From Planctomycetia bacterium (GTDB taxonomy: Bacteria > Planctomycetota > Planctomycetia > Pirellulales > PALSA-1355): DNA of 32,645 nucleotides. The notes below the pieces were generated by a model. It was not told the origin of the DNA and ran no database searches. It saw only the letters and a program-made list of their open reading frames with translations. A program made the translations under genes and the position numbers. Position 1 is the stretch's first letter, and every line of letters begins with the position of its first letter. This document shows positions 1-8,737 of the stretch, in pieces. The stretch is from NCBI GenBank assembly GCA_016200205.1, contig JACQFF010000014.1, positions 1 to 32,645 on the forward strand. Reading direction: 5' to 3'.

Positions 1-594
1 AACCTTGCATTTTTTTCCTGTCCATCGCGCGCGGCGTTCGTCGCATCGTCGCTCAAGTCTTCTCGGCCAACTGAATGTGGATGGATTGAGTTGAACACGG
101 CGGCGTGCTTGGTGTAGAGAGTTTGCCCCACCGGAAGGCCTGTTTCCAAAGTTGGCTGACCTACTTCTCTACGATGCGAATCAAAGCAGCTTCAAGCGTC
201 GCCTAAACAGCAATTAACGTGCCGATTGGGGTCCACCTTACAGACTCTCTCTCTCTCTCATAATGCCGCCGGCGAGAACCATAAATCGCTCGATAGCACG
301 CAAAAATCTGCGAGCCACACGGGATATACGTTCGCCGTGCAATCGTGGCCGTTGGGCCGATTTCGACTGGGAGGTAATCAGCAGATGGTCGGAAAACGAC
401 CGGGAAGACTGTTGGGCGTTCAGATTTCTTCTTCGTCCGCTCCGGCCAGTTGAGCGGGCGACAGAAGGATATTGTTCCCGGAGTCGGCGTACGTTGCCGT
501 GACGTTTGAACCGGCGTTTGTCATCTGGGATGAGCCTTGAACTGATCCAGGCTCAGAATGATTCCTATCTTAACCGCCCCCCCCCCGCGCCTAG

Positions 595-765
595 CACGCG
601 GCGAATTTTTCTCGGTTTTTTGCGCCCAAGGGTCGGTTTCCGGGGTATGCCATTCCGCCGGGGCTTGCGCACCAGATAACGAACACCGGCGGCACCCCGC
701 TGACCTTTCTTTGCTGTTGCGCGCCAGGGTATGAGCACGACGACACGGTGCTGATCGAGCCCTGA
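595..765 (+). pseudogene. Remnant of a cupin-domain protein (C-terminal half only)
   Basis: Frame starting at 595 reads HAANFSRFFAPKGRFPGYAIPPGLAHQITNTGGTPLTFLCCCAPGYEHDDTVLIEP*. This matches the cupin pattern (iPPG..H.i.NtG..pl.fLcc..P.Y..dDT.l.e). In-frame TAG at 592-594 and no start codon. Confidence 0.6.
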
Positions 766-996
766 GCACGCGGGGGCCAAATCGGGCCAGGGGAAAATCG
801 TTAAACTCACCCTGTTCTTCCCAGTCGCAGCCATCCGTTGCCACCCTCTCAATGCGGCCATGTCAACGTCTGAAAGCTTCTCCTGAAACACCTTCCACTT
901 AATCACGTAATCACGGCGTTTTTCCGATTGTAATGAAATGCGGGATCGTATCGTTCTCGCGTTGGCGCGGGGAACCTCGGGTTCAGGAGTGGGTGG

Positions 997-3510
997 ATGA
1001 AATTGAAGCAACAAAGTCCCGTCTGGCCGTACTTGGGAATCTTGGCGTGCCTTTTCGTGTTGAGCGTTACGGCCCCTCGCGCGTGGGATCGCATGGCGCG
1101 CAAAGACACTCTGCGCCAAGTGCTCTCCGAGCGCCAACCGCGTTCCGCGGCCAGCCAAGTAACGTTCGAGCGTCCAAACCCGGTGTACGAGGTCATGGCT
1201 AGCGAGGAGCTCATCGAGAGAAAGGCGATCGACGAAGCGACCGACCGCAAGACTCAGCCTGCGCCCGAGCCCGTCGCCGAAGTCGTTCCTCCGCTGCCCG
1301 AGTTTGCCGAGGAAGTGCGCGAGCCGGGCGTTGAAGTGGCGAATCGTCCGGGCGGGCCGGCTGCGGAAGCTCCGATGGAGCTGCCCCGGGACGAGGCTCC
1401 GGCGGAGCCCGACTATCAACCGGCCATAGCGAGCTCGACGTGGCCGCTGCCCAGAGTCCTCGTCGAACAGCTGACGCAACTGGCCCAAGAAGAGCCCAGT
1501 GCCATTTGGGCCGAGCAGGCGACCGGCTTGATTTACGAGTTGTGTCGTCCCACGACGGAAAACAGTCGCTCGGCGATGGACATCATCAAGGATCTGCGGG
1601 CGCTGGGCGAGGACAATGCAACGGCGACGGCCGCCGATCCGCCGCGCGCGGCCCAAATAATCCGAGTTCAATATGCGCTGGCACGATGGCTGGATATTTG
1701 GGAGTCGGCAGCGGCGTTGGATCGGCTGGTTCGCCACGACGACGAAGGAAAGGCGGTACCCCAGCGGATAGCGGTATGCCTGGCGGACGTGGAAGCTCTC
1801 ACTAGCCAGGGCTCTTCCGGCACTGCCTGGCGCGAATACCTGCAGTTGGACGGACTGAAGCGGTTGGCCAGTGACCAACAAGAGCCGACAGAGGACGAGC
1901 GCCGAACCGCGGCTCGGCAGGTGCTCGACCGACTCAATTCCAGCCGGCTGTCGCGAACGCAGCGCAAGTTTGTCAGCGAAGGGCCGCTGGCCGCTTTGCA
2001 AACGGAGTTACGGTCGTGGGCCGCCGAACCGATCACGGCCGCTCGATTGCTCGCGCACGTCGAGCAGTATGAGCGTTCCGGCCTGGCCAGCGATGCCCGT
2101 TTGGTGGCCAACGATTCGCGGGGCTTAAGCTGGTCGGCGCCGAGCGCGGCCGAGAAAATCAGCCAGCACCTCGAAACCCACTACCGCAATGCCAACCTGC
2201 GGATCGCGGTTTCCAGCGCGCTTGTGAATCGGATGATACCCCAACCGCAGAAAATCGAAGCCGCGGTGAGCGATACGGTAATGAACGTGCCGGTATATGG
2301 CCGCAGCACGACCTTTACCAAGGTGTCGGCCCGGTTCGTGCCCGACCCGCGGCGAATTCGCGTGGGATTGGAAGCCAGCGGTTTAGTGGCTTCCGATACG
2401 GTTTCCACCAGCGGACCCGCGAAATTTCATAACTCGGGCCAATCGACGTTCCTGGTGCGCAAGCTGCTTGTGCTGGGTCCTCAGGGTTTGAGTGTCTGGC
2501 CCGCGGTCTCGGAAGCGGAGAACAACTACACCTACCTGGTTTCCTTGGAGACCGATTTTGACGGCGTGCCGCTGGTCGGATCGTTGGTGCGGAGCATTGC
2601 TCGTTCGCAGCACGACGACGCGCGTGACGAAGCCCGGATGGAAGTGGAACAGAAAGTGGCCATGCGAGCTCGCGATCAATTCGATGCCGAGGTTCGCCCG
2701 CATTTGGTGAAAGCCGCCGAGAGCGTTCAGAAAAAGCAATTAGCCACGCTCAATCGCCTGGGTCTGGAACTGGTGCCGTTGGCGCTTTCGACCACTCAAG
2801 AGCGGATCGCGGGCCGGATGCGCGTAGCCGGCACCGAACAATTGGGGGCTCATACGCCGCGGCCGCGAGCGCCTTCGGATAGCTGGTTTAGTCTGCAGGT
2901 ACACCAGTCGGCGCTCAACAACGTTATCGAGCGGCTGGACCTCGAGGGCCGCACGTTCGCCCTGCCCGAACTGTTTGCTTGGCTTGCCGAAAAACTGGAC
3001 CGGCCTCAATTGACCAACCAAGACGACCTACCCGAAGACGTCAGAGTGACCTTTGCCCAAAAGGATGCCGTGCGTTTGCGCTGCAATGCCGACCGGGTGG
3101 AAGTGACTTTCGCCATCGCCGAGCTGGTGCAACGCCGGAATCGTTGGCGCGATTTCGCGGTGCGCACTTTCTACTGGCCTGAGGCGGAGGGTTTGTCGCC
3201 CCAGTTTACCCGCGATGCCGGCCAGGCCCGCGATAGTACGATCCATCTGGAAGGGAAAAGCTTGAAAGGCAAGCCTCAATTGGTGCTGCGGGCCATTTTC
3301 AGCAAGGTGCTGTCCCGCAATCGGGACCTTCGCTTGCTGGATGAAAAGCTGACGTCGGACCCGCGCCTGAACGACTTGGAAATAACACAGTTCATCATCG
3401 ATGACGGCTGGATCGGCCTGGCCTACAGCCCCCGGCGCGCACCCAGCCAGATGGCTCGCCAGCTGAACAACGCACAACGCGAATCGAAACAAGAATCGGG
3501 CAGCCGGTGA
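997..3510 (+). CDS. Hypothetical planctomycete-type protein with N-terminal signal/anchor segment
   Basis: 837-aa ORF, hydrophobic N-terminus MKLKQQSPVWPYLGILACLFVLSVTAPRAW, GGAG-like RBS just upstream of the ATG. Confidence 0.85.
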   Translation: MKLKQQSPVWPYLGILACLFVLSVTAPRAWDRMARKDTLRQVLSERQPRSAASQVTFERPNPVYEVMASEELIERKAIDEATDRKTQPAPEPVAEVVPPLPEFAEEVREPGVEVANRPGGPAAEAPMELPRDEAPAEPDYQPAIASSTWPLPRVLVEQLTQLAQEEPSAIWAEQATGLIYELCRPTTENSRSAMDIIKDLRALGEDNATATAADPPRAAQIIRVQYALARWLDIWESAAALDRLVRHDDEGKAVPQRIAVCLADVEALTSQGSSGTAWREYLQLDGLKRLASDQQEPTEDERRTAARQVLDRLNSSRLSRTQRKFVSEGPLAALQTELRSWAAEPITAARLLAHVEQYERSGLASDARLVANDSRGLSWSAPSAAEKISQHLETHYRNANLRIAVSSALVNRMIPQPQKIEAAVSDTVMNVPVYGRSTTFTKVSARFVPDPRRIRVGLEASGLVASDTVSTSGPAKFHNSGQSTFLVRKLLVLGPQGLSVWPAVSEAENNYTYLVSLETDFDGVPLVGSLVRSIARSQHDDARDEARMEVEQKVAMRARDQFDAEVRPHLVKAAESVQKKQLATLNRLGLELVPLALSTTQERIAGRMRVAGTEQLGAHTPRPRAPSDSWFSLQVHQSALNNVIERLDLEGRTFALPELFAWLAEKLDRPQLTNQDDLPEDVRVTFAQKDAVRLRCNADRVEVTFAIAELVQRRNRWRDFAVRTFYWPEAEGLSPQFTRDAGQARDSTIHLEGKSLKGKPQLVLRAIFSKVLSRNRDLRLLDEKLTSDPRLNDLEITQFIIDDGWIGLAYSPRRAPSQMARQLNNAQRESKQESGSR

Positions 3511-3550
3511 AAGAGACTTGGCCCGATTGTTGCGGCCTTGACAGGAGCGA

Positions 3551-4336
3551 CTAGCGATCGCCCGGTTTTTCCCGGCCCAGCCAATAATGCAGCATCAGGG
3601 TCACGATCGTCATTCCGAGTCCGGCCAACATTCGGTTGCGTTGCAGGGCAACCCCGGCGTCGGTCGAGGGCTGAGCACCCCAAATAAATGCCGCGGCGGC
3701 AAGCACCAACAGCAGTATCAGCATGCTCCACAACAGCGGCCGACTGCGGGTCCAGCCGCAGGCGAATAGCGGGATCGAATAGAGGATCGGCCAATTGAAG
3801 TTGGCGGGTGTAAGAAAATCGGTCAATGCGATCAGCACGATCAAAGGCGCGCAACACAGCATGGCAAACGTCGCGCTGATTTCTTGATCCTGACGGCGGA
3901 AATCTTCGGAAATTTCCGCGTCGTGTTGTTCTTCGCGCCAGCGAATCCACAGCCGCAGCACCTGGCTCATGACCACGATCATGACGGCCACAAAAGTGCG
4001 GTTGACCAACCGATAGTCGAACAGGTGTCCACCCTCGGAAGGATTGATCGCGTTCTTAAGAATGTAGATCCCGTAGGTGAGTAGCACCAGCAGGCCGGCG
4101 ATCCGCCAGCCCGATTTCATGGCGCCGCTCTGTGCGAGCAAGACCAAAGGCGCGACATAAAGGACGGAAAAATTGGTCCGCGGCGTGCAGAAGTCGAGGA
4201 TTGCAATCCATAGCATCAAAAACAGAGACGTGGCAATGTTCCGGTTGGACCTGGCGGGTTGCAAATAGCTGAAGTCGTGCCACTCGCCGGAAGGCCCGCC
4301 GTCGGAAAACCAGACTGGAACTTGGCGGCTGTGCAT
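3551..4336 (-). CDS. Multi-pass membrane protein with two tandem copies of a sensor-like transmembrane module
   Basis: 261 aa; internal repeat AILDFCTPRTNFSVLYVAPLVLLA / ALTDFLTPANFNWPILYSIPLFACGW; several hydrophobic helices. Confidence 0.75.
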   Translation of the reverse strand: MHSRQVPVWFSDGGPSGEWHDFSYLQPARSNRNIATSLFLMLWIAILDFCTPRTNFSVLYVAPLVLLAQSGAMKSGWRIAGLLVLLTYGIYILKNAINPSEGGHLFDYRLVNRTFVAVMIVVMSQVLRLWIRWREEQHDAEISEDFRRQDQEISATFAMLCCAPLIVLIALTDFLTPANFNWPILYSIPLFACGWTRSRPLLWSMLILLLVLAAAAFIWGAQPSTDAGVALQRNRMLAGLGMTIVTLMLHYWLGREKPGDR

Positions 4337-4520
4337 GGTTGTCTCGGTTTGCTATGGGAGGTTTCCGAAGACGCGGAGAATCGACCAACTACCCGCGTCA
4401 CTACTTTAATCTTTAATCGCTTTCCAAGACCATTGAACCCCGATCCGGCATAATAGTTGCCAAGAACGGGCCGGAAAAGAGAAAAACACTCCATGCGATG
4501 CTCGGCCACTTTGGGCGGAG

Positions 4521-4543
4521 GCCCCACCCAATACGGTGGGGGG
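4521..4543. other. GC-rich intergenic hairpin
   Basis: GCCCCACC-CAATAC-GGTGGGG inverted repeat with no T tract. Confidence 0.4.
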
Positions 4544-4564
4544 CTCTCTCTTCCGCACCCAGCC

Positions 4565-4594
4565 TTGCAACCGCGGAATTGTTGGCGCTAGAAT
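4565..4594 (+). promoter_or_regulatory. Candidate sigma70-like promoter for the YHS-like lipoprotein gene
   Basis: TTGCAA - N18 - TAGAAT, about 70 bp upstream of the ATG at 4665. Confidence 0.35.
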
Positions 4595-4664
4595 GGCCCG
4601 CGCGCGGATGGAAAAAAGATGGCGGGCAAGGTTCATGTTCGGCACCGTACACAGGAGCATAAAG

Positions 4665-5021
4665 ATGCAACGCTGTTTGAGGGGTCCCATCGCAATTCTA
4701 ACACTTGGCTTTACCGTCTTTCTAGCCGGTTGCTCGAACAGCAAACTGGAGCAGTCCTCCAAGCCAGAGCCGGCCGCCGACAAGGCGCTTCGGCAGACCG
4801 CCGGAGACGAAACGGCCGATGCCTTGGCCCAATTGGATCCGGCCGATCGCGATGCGGCCAAACAGCAAGCCGTTTGTCCGGTGAGCGATGAGAAGCTTGG
4901 CTCTATGGGCGCTCCGTTCAAAGTCTCCGCGGAGGGTAAAGATGTTTTGCTATGCTGCGAAGGGTGCCGCGAGGATTTCCAAAAGGACCCACAGAAATTC
5001 CTGGCGAAGCTGAAGAAGTAG
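4665..5021 (+). CDS. Lipoprotein with C-terminal YHS/TRASH-like metal-binding motif
   Basis: ATG at 4665 preceded by AGGAG; lipobox FLAGC; CPVSDEKLGSMGAPFKVSAEGKDVLLCCEGCREDFQKDPQKFLAKL with conserved Cys. The ORF track start at 4536 is judged too far upstream. Confidence 0.75.
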   Translation: MQRCLRGPIAILTLGFTVFLAGCSNSKLEQSSKPEPAADKALRQTAGDETADALAQLDPADRDAAKQQAVCPVSDEKLGSMGAPFKVSAEGKDVLLCCEGCREDFQKDPQKFLAKLKK

Positions 5022-5193
5022 CAGCGCTCCAGAGAAGAATGTGAGCGGTTCCGAGTTCACGCCAGAGGATCTTGCGAATTTTCGTTAAATTCCGCAAAAG
5101 CCGCGGGACGCCATTGGACGATAAGATCGACGAGTACCGCTGAGTACTGCTGCGGAGCAGCAATGACTTTCGTGCTAGCAAAGGAGTGCGGGC

Positions 5194-6513
5194 ATGGTTC
5201 GTTCGACGAAATGGATTGCGGTAGCTGTCGGCTTGCTAATACTATTCGGTCCGGCAAGGGAACTGCCGGCCCAGGCACCACAACTCTCCAGTGCCGGATT
5301 ACTTCGGCCCGGCCGCGCCGATCAGGTCGTCGAGATGCCCGATGCCGGGGACGACGCCGACGCTCGCGTGGTCGAATCAAATTCGATCGACACCAGCAGC
5401 CTCAACGCCGGCGAAGTGGGCTCCAGTCTCAACGCCGATATTCCGCAGGCGCTGAGTCGACCCGAGGCCAGTGATTCGATCGCCCCGGACCAGCAGAACA
5501 TCGAGGTGATCAAGGAGCGGTTCGCTGATGGCTCGGTAAAAATCGAGCGCGAAGTCACGCAGGACGCCCAAGGCAATTACGTCAACCATGGCGCCTGGAA
5601 GATGTGGGACCAGCAAGGCAATCTGGTCGCGCAGGGCCAATACAGATTCGGCAGTCGCACGGGCACTTGGATTCGCTGGTATCGCACCGTGTCCGACAAT
5701 GGAGTGCTCGGGAAGATGCCCTACCAACAGTTCGTCGGCCCGTTCATCTCGCAGGCCACGTTCAAAAACGATCAGTTGCATGGCGTGTGGATCATCTACG
5801 ACGGCAAGAAACACATCATCAGCCAGTGGAAATTCGTCGACGGCAAGCGCGACGGCACGGCGGTTTGGTTGTTTGCCAACGGCCGCAGGATGCGCGAGAT
5901 CCAGTACCACGACGGCGATATCGATGGCCAATTTCGGGAATGGAATTCCGAGTCCAAGTTGATCATCAACGACACTTATCAAGCCGGCCGCAAGCTGGCG
6001 CAGAAAACCGCACGCCATCCCGGCGCGACGAAGAAATCGGAAGGCTCTTACCTCTTCGCCAAGGACGTCGAGCAGACGCCCGACGACTGGTGGAACTGCA
6101 AATTGCAAGTCACCACCAAGCAGGGCAAGGACGAAAAGCACGGTCCCTGGATCAGTTGGTATAGCAACGGCCAGCGTCAACTGGTAGGCACCTACGAACA
6201 CGACGTGCAAGTGGGCCAATTCACCTGGTGGCATACTAATGGCCAGAAGGCGCTGGAAGGCCGATTCGAATCCGGCAAGCAGGATGGTGTCTGGACCTGG
6301 TGGTATCCGAGCGGACAAAAATCGATTCACGGAGAATACGCCCACGGAAACCCCACGGGCCGCTGGACCTGGTGGAAAGAAGACGGCAAAGTGGCCCAAT
6401 CGGCTGATCTGTCTCACTCCGAGGGCATCGTGGTCGAGACCCCACGGAATTTGGAACCCAACGCGCTGCCTCATGCCACGAAGGTGCGCCCTCGCGTGCA
6501 GCCGTTGCGGTAA
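5194..6513 (+). CDS. Exported MORN_2 / YwqK-type repeat protein
   Basis: Signal peptide-like N-terminus; repeated G.W..WY.nGq units (GTWIRWYRT, GVWIIYDGKK, GPWISWYSNGQRQ, GQFTWWHTNGQKA, GVWTWWYPSGQKS, GRWTWWKEDGK). Confidence 0.85.
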   Translation: MVRSTKWIAVAVGLLILFGPARELPAQAPQLSSAGLLRPGRADQVVEMPDAGDDADARVVESNSIDTSSLNAGEVGSSLNADIPQALSRPEASDSIAPDQQNIEVIKERFADGSVKIEREVTQDAQGNYVNHGAWKMWDQQGNLVAQGQYRFGSRTGTWIRWYRTVSDNGVLGKMPYQQFVGPFISQATFKNDQLHGVWIIYDGKKHIISQWKFVDGKRDGTAVWLFANGRRMREIQYHDGDIDGQFREWNSESKLIINDTYQAGRKLAQKTARHPGATKKSEGSYLFAKDVEQTPDDWWNCKLQVTTKQGKDEKHGPWISWYSNGQRQLVGTYEHDVQVGQFTWWHTNGQKALEGRFESGKQDGVWTWWYPSGQKSIHGEYAHGNPTGRWTWWKEDGKVAQSADLSHSEGIVVETPRNLEPNALPHATKVRPRVQPLR

Positions 6514-6550
6514 GCCCAGCCGCCGAATGTTCAACCCATCGCAAGGGAAA

Positions 6551-6573
6551 GCCGCTTTCGAGCGGCTTTTTTT
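6551..6573 (+). terminator. Rho-independent terminator after the MORN-repeat gene
   Basis: GCCGCT-TTCG-AGCGGC-TTTTTTT: perfect 6-bp stem, UUCG tetraloop, T7 tract, 38 bp after the stop codon. Confidence 0.85.
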
Positions 6574-6636
6574 GGCGGAAGTTCGTCGAGACCGCGATTG
6601 CCTAGCCGCCGGTCGTTCGGCCCGAGCTGGTACTGA

Positions 6637-6922
6637 TTGGATCCCGAGCGGTTTTTCGGCAACGCGCTGTTTGCCGATGGAGCGGCGGCGGTCGTCGGCG
6701 CCAATGCCGCGCTGCCGGATGGCCGTTGAAAGTGGCGGCCATCGGATCGTGCCTGGTGCCCGACTCGACCGATGCCATTGCCTGGCACGTCGGCGAACAT
6801 GGTTTCGAAAAGGCTCTTTCCTCCCGCGTGCCGGATTTGAGCGGCAAGCGTTTGCGGTCCTGGTTGAAGCGAGCTGCGCTGTCGCGATGGCGGTTCGGGA
6901 CTGGGCGCCTGGCGGCCCATGA
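6637..6922 (+). pseudogene. Decayed fragment of a type III polyketide synthase (chalcone/stilbene synthase-like), C-terminal half
   Basis: Three frames in order: LDPERFFGNALFADGAAAVVGANAALPDG (frame of 6637), KVAAIGSCLVPDSTDAIAWHVGEHGFEKALSSRVPDLSGKRLRSWLK (frame of 6726), AVRDWAPGGP (frame of 6887). They match conserved DGAAA, W.v.dhGFe..LS..VP and W..HPGGP blocks of the family. Confidence 0.6.
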
Positions 6923-7259
6923 ATCTGCGTCCAAGGAGGGCAAAAAAAGGCCCGGAAACGCGGCCAAAAATCGCCCTTGACCCAATTTGACGATTCTCAT
7001 ATCCTCCCGCCTCACCGATGCGGATGCGTTGAGTATCCAAGAGCTACAGACCAGGCCGATAGATCGGCTTGATAGATCGAGAGACGAACAATCCATGTGG
7101 ATGGGTCTGCACGGGGGAGGCCGGGTTGGCTTTCCTGCGGACCACGAAGCGGCCCCGTTGGCATGGATGCCGGCGGTACGCTTCGGATACAAAGCGGGGC
7201 GGGAATTCAGCGAATCGCCCCCGGGTGTGCGCAAGTCAAGCGCAAGTGTCCAATCGCTC

Positions 7260-7320
7260 CCGGAAAAGGTTGCTGTCCTTTGCCCCCCTGGGACACGGCC
7301 TTTCCGGGGGCCTTTTTTTT
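7260..7320 (+). terminator. Two-tier stem-loop with T8 tract (terminator or 3' end of an unannotated transcript)
   Basis: CCGGAAAAGG...CCTTTCCGG outer stem (one bulged A), inner TGTCC...GGACA, then GGGCC TTTTTTTT. Confidence 0.6.
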
Positions 7321-7334
7321 GCGCTTGCGCGCAC

Positions 7335-8591
7335 TCAGCGGCGTAGCGATTCGGCTTCCAGAAAGTGATCCACGCCGTCGGCTTTGGCGATCACCACCAC
7401 GCCCCCTTCGCTCACCGTGAAGCCGCGAGCTCGATCGTGATCGGGATCAAAGCCGATCTCCGCGCCCGGCGGAATGTGCACACCCTTGTCGATGATGGCC
7501 CGGCGGACGCACGCGTGCCGGCCGATATCAACGCCATCGAGCAGGATGGAATCATGCACGTGGGCAAAACTGTTCACCCGTGTATTGGTGCCTAATAGCG
7601 AGCGTTCCACCGTGCCGCCGGAGATGATCGAGCCCTGGCAGACGATGCTGTCGAGCGCTTGTCCGCGCCGGGCATTGAAGCCTTCTTCGGCGAAGACGAA
7701 CTTCGGCGGTGGAAAGTTCGGCAAGTACGTGCGGATCGGCCACCGCTCGTCGTACATGTTCAATAGGGGATCGACTGAGATCAAATCCATGTTGGCCGCG
7801 TAATAGGCGTCCAACGTGCCGACGTCGCGCCAATAGGCGTCCTCCTTCCGATTCTCGTCGCGGAAGGGGAACGCGAATACGCGGTGCGTATCGACGATCG
7901 GCGGGATAATGTTGCGTCCGAAGTCGTGCACGCTGCCCGGCCGAGTTGCGTCGAGGCACAACTGCTCGAACAAGAATCGGGCGGTGAACACATAAATGCC
8001 CATCGAGGCAAAGATGTGCCCTTCATCGCCGGGAATGGTGGCGGGCACGGAAGGTTTTTCTCGAAAACCGATGATCCGCTGATTGCTGTCGATTTCGATC
8101 ACCCCGAAGTGCCGCGACTCGGTAGCCGGCACGCGCAGCGCGCCGACCGTCAGATCGGCATGATTCTCCGTGTGGTACTCCACGAGTCTGCAGTAATCCA
8201 TTTTATAGATGTGATCGCCGGCCAGGATCACGACATACTCGGGCCGCTCTTTTTCCAGCGTGTAAATGTTCTGATAAACGGCATCGGCGGTGCCCTGATA
8301 CCAGTGCTCGTCGATTCGCTGCTGCGGCGGCACCACGTCGATGAATTCGCCCAACTCGCGGCACAACAGCCGCCGCCAGCCGAGATTGATATGCCGGTCG
8401 AGGCTCATCGCTTTGTATTGCGTGAGCACCAGCATCTTCCGCAGTCCACTGTTGAGGCAGTTCGAGAGCGTGAAGTCGATGATGCGGTAGCCGCCGCCGA
8501 AGGGGACCGCGGGCTTGGCCCGGTCTCGGGTAAGAGGCTCCAGCCGCTCTCCTCTGCCTCCCGCCAAGACCACTGCCAAGACATTCTTCAT
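7335..8591 (-). CDS. glgC: Glucose-1-phosphate adenylyltransferase
   Basis: AVVLAGGRGERLEPLTRDRAKPAVPFGGGYRIIDFTLSNCLNSGL nucleotidyltransferase signature; DHIYKMDY; C-terminal left-handed beta-helix-like repeats. Confidence 0.95.
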   Translation of the reverse strand: MKNVLAVVLAGGRGERLEPLTRDRAKPAVPFGGGYRIIDFTLSNCLNSGLRKMLVLTQYKAMSLDRHINLGWRRLLCRELGEFIDVVPPQQRIDEHWYQGTADAVYQNIYTLEKERPEYVVILAGDHIYKMDYCRLVEYHTENHADLTVGALRVPATESRHFGVIEIDSNQRIIGFREKPSVPATIPGDEGHIFASMGIYVFTARFLFEQLCLDATRPGSVHDFGRNIIPPIVDTHRVFAFPFRDENRKEDAYWRDVGTLDAYYAANMDLISVDPLLNMYDERWPIRTYLPNFPPPKFVFAEEGFNARRGQALDSIVCQGSIISGGTVERSLLGTNTRVNSFAHVHDSILLDGVDIGRHACVRRAIIDKGVHIPPGAEIGFDPDHDRARGFTVSEGGVVVIAKADGVDHFLEAESLRR

Positions 8592-8737
8592 TCCGTCGCT
8601 CCCTACTCGCTGGCTTTGAGGGTTCTGTCAGCCCTTGCATCTTATCCGTTCGGCAAAGTGAGCTAAAGGGCTGAGCGCTTTGTAAGCGAAGACGAAGGTC
8701 CCTCGTGTAACGATTTTTCGCCCGCTGCGAGCGGCTC

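Noticed and set aside
241-262. CTCTCTCTCTCT microsatellite as a regulatory element
   Set aside because: Short, no supported gene immediately downstream.
558-765. Phase-variable cupin gene driven by the C10 tract
   Set aside because: A 1-nt deletion would shift the ATG at 558 into the cupin frame, but that frame has a TAG at 592-594 before the domain, so slippage alone does not restore a gene.
565-2001. 478-aa minus-strand ORF
   Set aside because: Antisense to the 837-aa gene and the cupin remnant; Arg-rich with no recognisable domain.
5377-6534. 385-aa minus-strand ORF
   Set aside because: Antisense to the MORN-repeat protein; no independent evidence.
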